Of a DNA stretch of 64,000 nucleotides, positions 50,841 through 60,000 are shown in pieces. This DNA is from Kribbella steppae (GTDB lineage Bacteria; Actinomycetota; Actinomycetes; Propionibacteriales; Kribbellaceae): the NCBI RefSeq assembly GCF_004342025.1, contig NZ_SLWN01000001.1:355972-419971 (forward strand), given 5' to 3'. The stretch's first letter is position 1; each line of letters begins with the position of its first letter. A model generated the notes under the pieces. That model was not told the origin of the DNA and ran no database searches. It was given only the letters and a program-made list of their open reading frames with translations. Both the position numbers and the translations under genes were made by a program.

Positions 50841-51983
50841 TCAGAGCCGCAGGTTCCACGCGTCCGTACGGAGCGTCGAGATGTGAGTGTCCACGGTACT
50901 GCCTTGGTCTGCCAACCCTTCGAGCAGGAGCCGCTCCGCGTCCCGCAGCCACGGCCACTCGCTGGCCCAGTGCGCGACGTCGATTAACGCGGGTCCTTCG
51001 TCGTACGCGCGGGCCTCGGTCGCGGGGTGGTGCCGGAGGTCGGCAGTGACATACGCGTCCACGCGCGCGGCGCGAACTCGGTCGAACTCCGAGTCACCCG
51101 CTCCCCCGACCACGGCGACAGTCTCGATGGTCCGGTCAGGATCTCCGGACACCCGTACGCCGTGCTCCGTCTGCGGAAGGTTGTCGGCGACCAGCCGGGC
51201 GAAGTCCTTCAGCAGCATCGGTTCCGGGAGTACGCCGACCCGCCCGCCGCCACGCTCACTCGGCAGCACGGCCAGCTCGTAGATGTCGAAGGCCGGCTCC
51301 TCGTAGGAGTGGGCTGCCTTCAGCGCTTCGACGACGGCTCGACGGTTCCGCCGCGGCACGAGCATCTCGAGCCGGTTCTCGGCGACCACCTCGATGTCGC
51401 CGACCTGTCCGACGGTCGGGTTGGCACCTTCGAGCGGCCGGAAGGTCCCTTCGCCGGTCCCACTCCAGGCGGCCCGTTCGTAGTCCCCGATCCGGCCCGC
51501 ACCGGCCTTCGCCAACGCGTCGAGCATGGCCTGCGTTTCCTCGACCGGGACGAACACGACGAGCTTGTCCATCGGGTCGGACGGCAGGGCCTTGAGCGGA
51601 CGGGTGTCCCGTAGACCGAGAACGGCTGCGAGGGCGTCACTGACACCTGGGTTCGCATTGTCCGCGTTGGTGTGGCACACGTGCAGAGCCGTGTTGCTCT
51701 TGATCAGGTCGCGGACGACGCGGCCCTTGGGCGTCGTACCCGCGACGCTGTGGACCCCGCGCAGCAGGAGCGGATGGTGGGTGACGAGGAGGTCGAAGTC
51801 ACCAGTGATGGCTTCGTCCACGACGGCCCGCATCGGGTCGACCGCGAACAGAATCCGCCGTACCGGTTGGTCCGGATCCCCGGTCACCAGCCCGACCGCG
51901 TCCCAGCTCTCCGCCCAGGCTGGGTCATACAGCCGATCGAGCACAGCAACCACGTCACCAACCGTCGGATTCACAATCCCCAT
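50841..51983 (-). CDS. Nif3-like dinuclear metal centre protein
   Basis: A 380-residue NIF3/YqfO protein. Metal ligands are seen in DLLVTHHPLLLRGV (two His), NALHVCHTNADNA-type region with HTNAD, and the C-terminal VTADLRHHPATEARAYDEG and IDVAHWASEWP. A PII-like insert lies between (about 130-240), where LVVFVPVEETQAMLDAL and SYEEPAFDIYEL are typical. Its activity is uncertain; some homologues act as GTP cyclohydrolase-like enzymes. ATG 51983 is chosen; upstream codons run into the inverted repeat. Confidence 0.92.
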   Translation of the reverse strand: MGIVNPTVGDVVAVLDRLYDPAWAESWDAVGLVTGDPDQPVRRILFAVDPMRAVVDEAITGDFDLLVTHHPLLLRGVHSVAGTTPKGRVVRDLIKSNTALHVCHTNADNANPGVSDALAAVLGLRDTRPLKALPSDPMDKLVVFVPVEETQAMLDALAKAGAGRIGDYERAAWSGTGEGTFRPLEGANPTVGQVGDIEVVAENRLEMLVPRRNRRAVVEALKAAHSYEEPAFDIYELAVLPSERGGGRVGVLPEPMLLKDFARLVADNLPQTEHGVRVSGDPDRTIETVAVVGGAGDSEFDRVRAARVDAYVTADLRHHPATEARAYDEGPALIDVAHWASEWPWLRDAERLLLEGLADQGSTVDTHISTLRTDAWNLRL

Positions 51984-52006
51984 CCTGCCGCACGGGGTGG
52001 CGTACT

Positions 52007-52210
52007 CGGTCCGTGGATCCTGGGTGGTCATGTCTGTCGGTCCAGCGCCGTAGCGAGCAGGTGCTCGGTGCGGTGCATCGGCGTGCTGGAGCGAAGGTCT
52101 CGATGTGGTTTTCATCGTGACCTTCGCTCCAGTGCGGCGAGGTGCCGTGCCGAGTGCCGCACAGTAGGCGCTGGACCGACAGACATGGCCTCGGCAGGAT
52201 CCACGGATCG
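52007..52210 (+). repeat. 204-nt nested inverted repeat, candidate structured RNA or mobile hairpin
   Basis: The whole gap between the GH13 stop and the Nif3 gene folds into one rod. Outer arms 52007-52022 and 52195-52210 match at 15 of 16. The next arms, 52029-52049 and 52167-52187, match over 21 bp exactly. Then 52060-52086 pairs with 52132-52158, including eight G-T pairs and two mismatches. Inside, TGGAGCGAAGGTC (52087-52099) pairs exactly with 52119-52131, then CGATG with CATCG around a 7-nt loop. All eight non-Watson-Crick pairs are G-U on plus-strand RNA, none A-C. No target-site duplication or reverse transcriptase is seen. Confidence 0.85.
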
Positions 52211-52214
52211 AGGG

Positions 52215-53906
52215 TCAGATCAGCCAGGCGGTGGTGTCACCCGGCAGTTTGTCGCCCTCGAGTGGACCGCTGGCCAGGACTACCGCGGCCTCGGGGAGCT
52301 CGACCGGGGCGGCGCCGAAGTTGGTGATGGACTGCCAGCCGCCGGGCCGGGTGAAGTGCAGGACGAAGTCGCCGCCGTCAGCCCAGGTGAGCGAGTTGCC
52401 TGTCTGGAGTCCCCGGCGTACGGCGAGAGCCTTGCGGTAGAGGCTCAGCGTCGACCCCGGGTCGCCCTCCTGCGCCTCGACCGAGTAGCCGCCGAACCAC
52501 TTCGGCTGCACCAGGTGCGAACCGCCCGAGCCGAAGCCGAACGACAGTCCGTCGACCGTCCACGGGATCGGCACCCGGCAGCCGTCGCGACCCTTCTCAG
52601 CACCCTTCGACCGGAAGTACGCCGGGTCCTGCAGGTTCGCCGCCGGCAGCTCGCCGACCTCCTGCAGCCCCAGCTCCTCCCCCTGGTACAGGTACGCCGA
52701 TCCCGGCAACGCCAGCATCAGCAGCACCGCCGCACGCGCCCGCCGCAGGCCCAGCTCGACGTCGACCGTCGGCTCGGTGCCGTTGCTGAGCAGCCACGCC
52801 TTCCCGTCCTGCCAAAGGCCGGACGGGTCCTTCGGCAACCCGTACCGGGTCGCGTGCCGGACGACATCGTGGTTGGAGAACACCCAGGTCGAGGACGACC
52901 CGTTCTGCTCGGCCAAGGCGAGGTTGTCCTCGATCACCTGCCGGAACTTCTCGTACTCCCAGTCCGCCTGCAGCAGGTCGAAGTTGAACGCCTGCCCGAG
53001 CCCGTCCGCACTCGCGTACCGGGCCCGGCGCGCGGCTGGCACGAACGCCTCGGCCACCGCCGACCGGGGCGGGTCGTACTCGTTCAGGACCGTCCGCCAC
53101 TCGCGATAGATCTCGTGTACGCCGTCCTGGTCCCAGAGCGGATGCGCGCCGTTGGACTCGGACTGCCGGGGCAGCGTGGTCTTCGACGGGAACGGCTCGC
53201 TCAGGTTCTTCACCAGGGCGTGCGCGACGTCGACGCGGAAGCCGTCGACACCGCGATCCGACCAGAACCTCAGTGTCGTCAGGAAGTCCGCGCGGACCTC
53301 CGGGTGCTCCCAGTTCAGGTCCGGCTGCTCGGCCGCGAACAGGTGCAGATACCACTGCCCGTCCTCGAGCTGCGCCCACGCGGATCCGCCGAACACCGAG
53401 TCCCAGTCCGACGGCGGCTCGTCGCCGTCGCCTTCGCGGAAGATGTACCGGTCCCGGGCCGGCGAGTCCTTCGGGGCGTCCTGCGCCTCGACGAACCATT
53501 CGTGCCGGTTGGAGGTGTGGTTCGGGACGATGTCGACGATCAGCTTGATCCCCGCCTCGTGCAACGCGGCGACGAGCTGGTCGAAGTCGTCGAGGGTCCC
53601 GAGCCGCGGGTCCACGTTGCGGTAGTCGTCGACGTCGTACCCGCCGTCGGCCAGCGCGGACGGGTAGAACGGGCTCAGCCAGACCGCGTCGATACCCAGG
53701 GACGCGAGGTACGGAACGCGGCTGATGATGCCCGGCAAATCGCCGACACCGTCACCGTTGGCGTCGGCGAAGCTGCGCGGGTAGATCTGGTAGACGACGG
53801 CCTGGCGCCACCAGTCTCGGTCTGTCGTCGGCTGCGTGCTGGTCAAGAAGGCCTCACTTGGGTCGGCAGGCGCGGGGTTCAGGTTTCCAGGCGGTTGCGG
53901 CGACAT
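52215..53906 (-). CDS. GH13 alpha-glucosidase / oligo-1,6-glucosidase
   Basis: A 563-residue cytosolic GH13 enzyme: WWRQAVVYQIYPRSFADANGDG, DIVPNHTSNRHEWF, nucleophile GFRVDVAHAL, acid/base AVAEAFVPA and FSNHDVVRHATR, then PIPWTVDG. The pattern suits alpha-1,4 or alpha-1,6 glucosidases acting on maltose, isomaltose or short oligosaccharides. ATG 53906 follows a TATATA -10 box by about 12 nt; a TTG at 53846 with GAGG 5 nt upstream is a real alternative. It is divergent from a ROK regulator over a shared palindrome. Confidence 0.94.
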   Translation of the reverse strand: MSPQPPGNLNPAPADPSEAFLTSTQPTTDRDWWRQAVVYQIYPRSFADANGDGVGDLPGIISRVPYLASLGIDAVWLSPFYPSALADGGYDVDDYRNVDPRLGTLDDFDQLVAALHEAGIKLIVDIVPNHTSNRHEWFVEAQDAPKDSPARDRYIFREGDGDEPPSDWDSVFGGSAWAQLEDGQWYLHLFAAEQPDLNWEHPEVRADFLTTLRFWSDRGVDGFRVDVAHALVKNLSEPFPSKTTLPRQSESNGAHPLWDQDGVHEIYREWRTVLNEYDPPRSAVAEAFVPAARRARYASADGLGQAFNFDLLQADWEYEKFRQVIEDNLALAEQNGSSSTWVFSNHDVVRHATRYGLPKDPSGLWQDGKAWLLSNGTEPTVDVELGLRRARAAVLLMLALPGSAYLYQGEELGLQEVGELPAANLQDPAYFRSKGAEKGRDGCRVPIPWTVDGLSFGFGSGGSHLVQPKWFGGYSVEAQEGDPGSTLSLYRKALAVRRGLQTGNSLTWADGGDFVLHFTRPGGWQSITNFGAAPVELPEAAVVLASGPLEGDKLPGDTTAWLI

Positions 53907-53923
53907 TGCCCGCTTGTTTATAT

Positions 53924-53943
53924 AGACTCTAAATTTAGATTCT
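53924..53943. promoter_or_regulatory. AT-rich palindrome, likely ROK regulator operator
   Basis: TCTAAATTTAGA (53928-53939) is a perfect 12-bp palindrome; with flanking AGA and TCT the symmetry extends over 20 bp with one mismatched pair. It overlaps the TATATA box of the GH13 gene and lies 45 nt before the ROK start. Such AT-rich sites stand out in this high-GC DNA. Confidence 0.7.
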
Positions 53944-53988
53944 GCAGTATTCTGCGCTTCCGTTCCACGACAGGTCAAGGGGCTTTTC

Positions 53989-55200
53989 ATGGCGAGACCA
54001 GCGGCCACTCCGCCCACGGCGACGCCGCCGATGCTGCGCCGGGTCAACGCGGGGAAGCTACTCGGTGTGCTCGCGAAGGCCGGGGTGATGACAGGAACCG
54101 GCCTGATCGAGGCGACCGGCCTGACCCGCGCCACCGTGCACGCGGTCTGCAACGACCTGATCTCGATGGGCTGGGTGGTCGAGCTCGATCCGGGCCGCGA
54201 CACCTCCGTTGGCCGGCCGTCACGGCGGTTCGAGTACAACAGCCGCGCCGGATGCGTGCTCGGGATCGACATCGGCGCGGGTAAGACCACCGTGCTGGTC
54301 ACCGATCTGCGCGGCGAGACGATCGCCAAGGTGGTGCGCTCGGTGTCCGGCGACCCGACGGCGGCCGACCGGACCGAGATCGTGCACGAGACCGTCGTCG
54401 AGGCGCTCGAGACCGCGCAGGTGACGGATGCGCAGGTGCTCGCGGCCGGCGCCGGTGTGGCCGCGCCGGTCGATCGGGACGGCAACATCCTGGTCGACGA
54501 CGAATTTTGGCGGCGCTTCGACACCGGTCTGGCCCCGCGACTGACCGTGCTGCACGGCTGGCCGGTGCTGCTGGAGAACGACGCGAACCTTGCTGCCCTC
54601 GGCGAGCACTGGCGTGGCGAAGGCCGGAACGTCGGCGACCTCGCCGTACTGCTGGCCAGTGAGCGGTTCGGGTCGGGCTTGATGGACTCCGGCCGACTGC
54701 TGCACGGCAGCCGCGGCGGTGCCGGTGAGATGGTCTATCTCAAGCTCGTCGAGGGCGTCGGCGACACCCACGGCATCGCCCGGATCGCCCGCGAACGCGG
54801 TGTCGCGGCCGTCGCCGATCCGGCGGTGGAAACGGCACTGCGGACCCTGGCCGGCGACCGACCGGTCACCGCGGAGCTGGTCTTCACGGCCGCGGACGCC
54901 GGTGACGAAGTTGCCCTAGGCATCCTCGAGTACGTCGCCGGCCGGACCGCCCGGGTGGTGGCCACGCTCGGCATCCTGTTCAACCCTGAGCTGATCGTGC
55001 TGGGCGGCGCGGTCGCCGAAGCATCCAAGTCGCTGCTGCCCGAGATCGAGGAGCAGTTGGCCGGCTTCACCAGTACGCCGCCGCGCGTCGCCGTCTCGTC
55101 CCTTGGCGACGCGATCGTCTCCGTCGGCGCCGTCCGGCACGCCCTCAACTACGTCGAGCAGAACGCCCTCGACCTGCGCCTCAGCTGCCGGCCCGGGTAA
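53989..55200 (+). CDS. ROK-family transcriptional regulator
   Basis: A 403-residue regulator: a helix-turn-helix (about 30-65, GVMTGTGLIEATGLTRATVH) joined to a ROK sugar-kinase fold. The kinase part has GIDIGAGKTTVLV, GAGVAAPVDRDGNIL, ENDANLAALGEHW and SRGGAGEM. The ROK zinc motif CXCGXXGC is missing, as in several regulators that sense but do not phosphorylate a sugar. It is divergent from the GH13 gene and probably represses it. It overlaps the convergent GH3 gene by 20 nt. Confidence 0.93.
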   Translation: MARPAATPPTATPPMLRRVNAGKLLGVLAKAGVMTGTGLIEATGLTRATVHAVCNDLISMGWVVELDPGRDTSVGRPSRRFEYNSRAGCVLGIDIGAGKTTVLVTDLRGETIAKVVRSVSGDPTAADRTEIVHETVVEALETAQVTDAQVLAAGAGVAAPVDRDGNILVDDEFWRRFDTGLAPRLTVLHGWPVLLENDANLAALGEHWRGEGRNVGDLAVLLASERFGSGLMDSGRLLHGSRGGAGEMVYLKLVEGVGDTHGIARIARERGVAAVADPAVETALRTLAGDRPVTAELVFTAADAGDEVALGILEYVAGRTARVVATLGILFNPELIVLGGAVAEASKSLLPEIEEQLAGFTSTPPRVAVSSLGDAIVSVGAVRHALNYVEQNALDLRLSCRPG

Positions 55201-56671
55201 GGGCTCTGACGACCGCTTCGAGGACGATCAGGTTCCGGCCGGACGTCGTACCGGTGGCGACGCCCTCCGGGACGAGCGCGCGATCCTCCGGGATGCCGGT
55301 GCACAGGACGACGGTGTCCGGGCCGCGGTTCTGCAGCAAGGTGGTCAGCGCTTCGCGCATCCACGGCGTACGTACGGCGTCCTGCACCGCGATGACCAAC
55401 GGGCGACTGGCCGCGGCCGCCGCGGCACGGGCGATAGCACCCTCGGACTGGGTGCCGGCGCCGTCGAGCAGCCTGTGTTCGCCGCGCAGGACCACGCCGT
55501 CCGAACCGGGTGCGATCCGGCTGAAGATGTCCGGAAGCCCACTGAAATAGGGGTTCCAGGCCGGGTGCAGGCCCTGAGTCAGGTCGACCACGTACGGCGC
55601 GCCACCGAGCGCCGGCAGGGTCTGGCCGGCGACCACACGAGTGGCGACCTCGCGGATCGGGGCGCCGTCGAGGCCGGGCTGCCGGGTGCGGGTCTGCAAC
55701 GTCGCGGCGAGGGCACGGACCCGGCCGGCCGCGTCGGCGACCCGCTCGGCGTCGAGGGAACCGTTGCTGACCGCATCGACCATGCGGGCGGTGAGCGCGC
55801 GCGGGTCGGCGGCTCCGATCGCGATCATGGCGAGATCTGCACCGGCCCGGACGGACGCGACCGCGGCGTCCTCGATCGACTGGTTCTTGGTGATCGCCTG
55901 CATCTCCAGCGCGTCGGTGGTGATCACACCGTTGAACCCGAGTTCCTCGCGGAGCAACCCGGTGAGGAGGCGACGCGACAGCGTGGCCGGCTGGTCGTCG
56001 TACGCGGAGAAGACGACATGGGCGCTCATCACCACGTCGGCGCCGGCCGCGATGGTGGCCTTGAACGGAGCGAGCTCGACCTCGGTCACCTGCTCGATCG
56101 AGCGGTCGACCCGGGGCAGGTCGAGGTGTGAGTCGACACTGACGTCTCCGTGGCCAGGGAAGTGCTTCGGGCAGGCGGCGATCCCGGCCTCGTGGACACC
56201 TTCGACGAAGGCGACGCCGTGCCGCGAGACCAGGTCCGCGGTGGCGCCGAACGAGCGGGTGGAGATGATCGGGTTCGCCGGGTTGCTGTTCACGTCGACC
56301 GACGGCGCGAGCATCAGGTCGATACCGAGACTCGCCAGTGTCGCGGCGGCGTCCCGCGCGGACGCGCGGGTCAGGTCCACGTCGTCGAGGTCGCCGAGGA
56401 TCCGCGGCGAGGCCAGCGGCCAGGGGTTGGCCGGAGCGAGGTGGCTGAACTCGCCGCCCTCGTGGTCGATCGCGATGACCAGGTCCGGCCGCTCCGCCCG
56501 GAGGGTGGCGGTCAGGGCGGCGACCTGTTCGGCGTCGGCGACGTTGCGGGTGAACAGGATGACCGCGCCGAGTCCGGCCGCGACAGCGCGACGCAGGTCG
56601 TCCGGGGCGGTGGTCCCGTCGAAGCCGACGATCAGCGCGCCGGCGGCCTCACGATCCAGGTGATCACTCAT
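55181..56671 (-). CDS. nagZ: Glycoside hydrolase family 3, beta-N-acetylhexosaminidase-like
   Basis: A 496-residue GH3 protein. NagZ-like motifs are AIDHEGGEFSHL, ACPKHFPGHGDVSVDSHLDLP (with the acid/base His of NagZ in D-S-H) and the nucleophile region GVITTDALEMQAI. A C-terminal (alpha/beta) domain from about 345 on is present, longer than the one-domain E. coli NagZ. There is no signal peptide, so it acts on imported amino sugars or muropeptides. ATG 56671 has AAGG 8 nt upstream; the GTG 36 nt further up is rejected. Confidence 0.92.
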   Translation of the reverse strand: MSDHLDREAAGALIVGFDGTTAPDDLRRAVAAGLGAVILFTRNVADAEQVAALTATLRAERPDLVIAIDHEGGEFSHLAPANPWPLASPRILGDLDDVDLTRASARDAAATLASLGIDLMLAPSVDVNSNPANPIISTRSFGATADLVSRHGVAFVEGVHEAGIAACPKHFPGHGDVSVDSHLDLPRVDRSIEQVTEVELAPFKATIAAGADVVMSAHVVFSAYDDQPATLSRRLLTGLLREELGFNGVITTDALEMQAITKNQSIEDAAVASVRAGADLAMIAIGAADPRALTARMVDAVSNGSLDAERVADAAGRVRALAATLQTRTRQPGLDGAPIREVATRVVAGQTLPALGGAPYVVDLTQGLHPAWNPYFSGLPDIFSRIAPGSDGVVLRGEHRLLDGAGTQSEGAIARAAAAAASRPLVIAVQDAVRTPWMREALTTLLQNRGPDTVVLCTGIPEDRALVPEGVATGTTSGRNLIVLEAVVRALTRAGS

Positions 56672-57085
56672 TCCCACACCTTCTCGTGCCCACGGTCCTC
56701 CCGCCACCCGACCCCGTCACCCGACCCCACCTCGCTCCCCACCGCGATCCTCTCGCTGCCCTGACCCCTGCCCCGCTGCCCCTGCGCCCCGCCCCTGCCC
56801 GTCGGCACCGCCAACTGCTGCCGCGAGCGCCTTCGCGCGCTGGACCGCCTCCGGCGGAGGCCCTTAGTGAGCGCGGGAAAGCGGGTGCCCAACCCATCAC
56901 GGACAGCTAATAATTAGCGCCCGTCGCCACCCTGAGTGCGATCGTTGTCAGGGGTTGTCAGGGCGAATTCTGAGCGTACGCACGTGGGTTCTGCCCGGAT
57001 TCCTGGAAATGACCCCTCGCTGTCCGGGCCGACTACGGATAACGTTGTCTCTCGACCTTGACCGCTCTCGACGGAGCCAGACACC
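56672..57085. other. Divergent intergenic region with G-rich tract and small palindrome
   Basis: About 410 bp without a gene. On the minus strand 56758-56800 holds five GGGG or GGG runs separated by short gaps, a G-quadruplex-type motif about 90-130 nt before the GH3 start. GCTAATAATTAGC (56906-56918) is a perfect 13-bp palindrome between the two promoters and may be an operator. Frames here are too C-rich and lack start signals. Confidence 0.55.
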
Positions 57086-60000
57086 GTGACCGTACAGATC
57101 ACTCACGTCTCCTCGCCCGAGTTGTTCGCCGGCAGCGACGACGATCCCCGCCAGCTGCTGCGGGTGGAACTGACCCGTTCCACCAGCGACGGCGCGCTCT
57201 CCGTGCGAGTCGCCGGCGACGGCGTCTCCGGTGCGGCGGACCTGCCACCAGGCGACGGCCCGGTCCGGGTCGAGGTCCCGCTCTCGGTCGCTGATGGGCT
57301 GCGCACGCAGTACGGCGCGAGTGTCGCGGCGACCGTGACGGTCTCGGCGGACGGTGTCGACGTGGCGGACGGTGTGGACGTGGCGTCGGACAGCGGCACG
57401 GTGGTGATCGCCGAGCCGGGCTGGACGATGGTGATGGTGTCGCACTTCCACTACGACCCGGTCTGGTGGAACACCCAGGCGGCGTACACGACCAGCTGGG
57501 ACCTGCAGGGTCCTGACGGCACCACTCGGCCGGTCTACACGCACAACGCGTTCAGCCTGGTCGACGCGCATCTCAAGCTGGCTCTGCGCGATCCGGCGTA
57601 CTGCTTCGTGCTGGCCGAGCTCGACTACCTCAAGCCGTACTTCGACACCTTCCCGGAGAACCGCGCGGTCCTGCGTCGGCTTATCGCGGAGGGCCGGGTC
57701 GAGATCATCGGCGGCACCTACAACGAGCCGAACACGAACCTGACCGGTGCGGAGACGACCATCCGCAACATCGTGTACGGCGTCGGGTACCAGCGCGACA
57801 TCCTCGGCGGTGACCCGCAGAACGCGTGGCAGCTGGACGTGTTCGGTCACGACCCGCAGTTCCCTGGGTACCTGGCCAAGGCCGGGCTGACCGGGTCCGC
57901 ATGGGCACGTGGGCCGTTCCACCAGTGGGGACCGCTGCGGCAGGCCTGGGGTGACCCGAAGGCCGGGACTGCGGCGGTCATGCAGTTCCACAGCGAGTTC
58001 GAGTGGATCAGCCCGAGTGGGGACGGCGTACTGACGCACTACATGCCGGACCACTACGGCCCGGGCTGGGAGCTGCAGCACGCGCCGAGTGTCGAGGCAG
58101 CGGGCGACACGGCGTACCAGCTCTTTGCCACGCTGAAGACGGTCGCAGCCACTCGCAACACCCTGCTGCCGGTGGGTGGGGACTACACACCGCCGAACAA
58201 CTGGATCACCGCGCTGCACCACGACTGGAACGCTCGCTACGCCTGGCCGAAGTTCGTCTGCGGTACGACGAAGCACTTCATGGACCGGGTCCGGTCCGAG
58301 CTCGCCGAGACAGGGCGCAGGCCGTCACCGCAGTCGCGGGACATGAACCCGATCTACACCGGCAAGGACGTGTCGTACATCGACACCAAGCAGGCCCAGC
58401 GCGCGGCCGAAGTGGCCGCGGTCGACGCCGAGAAGCTCGGGACGTACGCCGATCTGCTCGGGCTCGGCCGGTTCGCTGAGGCGTCGCTGGACAAGGTCTG
58501 GCGGCAGCTCGCGTACGGCGCGCACCACGACGCGATCACCGGGTCGGAGTCGGACCAGGTGTACATCGACCTCGTCACCGGGTGGCGCGAGGCGCACGAT
58601 CTGTCGGATGCCGCGCGGACCGCTTCGTTGGAGGCGTTCGCGGCACGGATCGACACGTCGGCCTTCGGTGCGCACGCGGTGGTCGTGACCAACACGCTGT
58701 CGTTCACGCGGACCGATCTGGCGACCGTGCAACTGCCGGACTCCGGCGGTCCGTGGCAGATTGTCGACAATGCTGGTGTTGACGTTCCGTCGGTGGTCGA
58801 GGGTGACAAGCTCACGTTCCTGGCCGCTGAGGTGCCGTCGCTGGGGTGGCGGACGTACGCACTGACTCCTGCGGCTGGCGCTGGTTCGGCCGGCGGTGGT
58901 GCTGCATCGGCTGCTGGGGCTGGTTCCGCTGCTGGCGCTGGCTCGGCTGGTGCTGGTGTTTGGGGGCCGGCGGATGCGAGCGAGTCGGTGGAGAACGAGT
59001 TCTTCAGTGTGACCGTGGATCCGTCCCGCGGCGGTGGGATCAGCGAGATTGTCGACAAGCGAACCGGTCGACAAGTTCTCAAGGGCCTCGGCAACGAACT
59101 GCGGGTCTACGAGGAGTACCCGGACCACCCACGCTTCGGCGAAGGTCCGTGGCACTTGCTCCCGTCGGGTCCGGTGGTCGGCTCGAGCGAAGCGCCGGCG
59201 AAGGTCTTCACGCAGGCCGGACCACTCGGCAGCCGGATCGTCAGCCGTGGTGAGGTCGACGGGATCTCGTACGAAGCTGTCGTCACGGTGTACGACGGTC
59301 TCGACCGGATCGAGTTCACCACCCGGATCCTGGACCACGCCCAGTCGGATCGTCTGGTCCGGGTCAAGTTCCCCGCCGACGTCCCCGGCGCCCTCCCGCT
59401 GAGCGAGGTCGCCGGCGCCGTCGTCGGCCGCGGCTTCGGCCTCATCGACGTCGACAGCGCCCAGGCCCCCTGGACCCTGGACAACCCCGCCAACACCTGG
59501 TTCGGCCTAGGCTCCACCGCGCGAGTTGACCTGGTGGATGCTTCAGGCAACCACGTTGGCACCCGCCCGCTGGCGATCGCGGAAATCGTCGTACCAGACG
59601 ACTCCGACCCAGCCGAGGTCCGCGACCTGGTCGTAGCCCTGGCCCGAGTAGGCGTCACCGCCACCACCTCCCTCGCGAGCGGCTCCCGCTACGGCCACCT
59701 CAAGGTCGACTCCAACCTCCCCGACCTCCGCATCCTCGTAGGCGCAGCAGCCTCACTACTGCACCAACTCGACAAAGACACCGAGGCGATGCCCGCCGCC
59801 GCTCCTCCGAGCGAGCCGCCCGCCCTCTCCCCAACATCCACCGCCGTCTCCCCCACATCCGCCGCCCCCTCGCCTGCGTCCGCCGCTGTCTCCCCCACCT
59901 CCGCGGCCGAGGCGGAGCCCGGCGCCGCTGCTCCGGGCGAGCCGAACGCCCTCTCCCCCACATCCGCCGCGCTCTCCTCCACATCCGCCGCCGACGGCGG

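Noticed and set aside
52007..52210. Retron msr-msd for the long hairpin
   Set aside because: No reverse transcriptase lies on either side; the neighbours are a Nif3 protein and a glucosidase.
56686..56910. Small Pro/Leu-rich frames upstream of the mannosidase
   Set aside because: The composition follows the C-rich tract; there is no ribosome binding site and no resemblance to any family.
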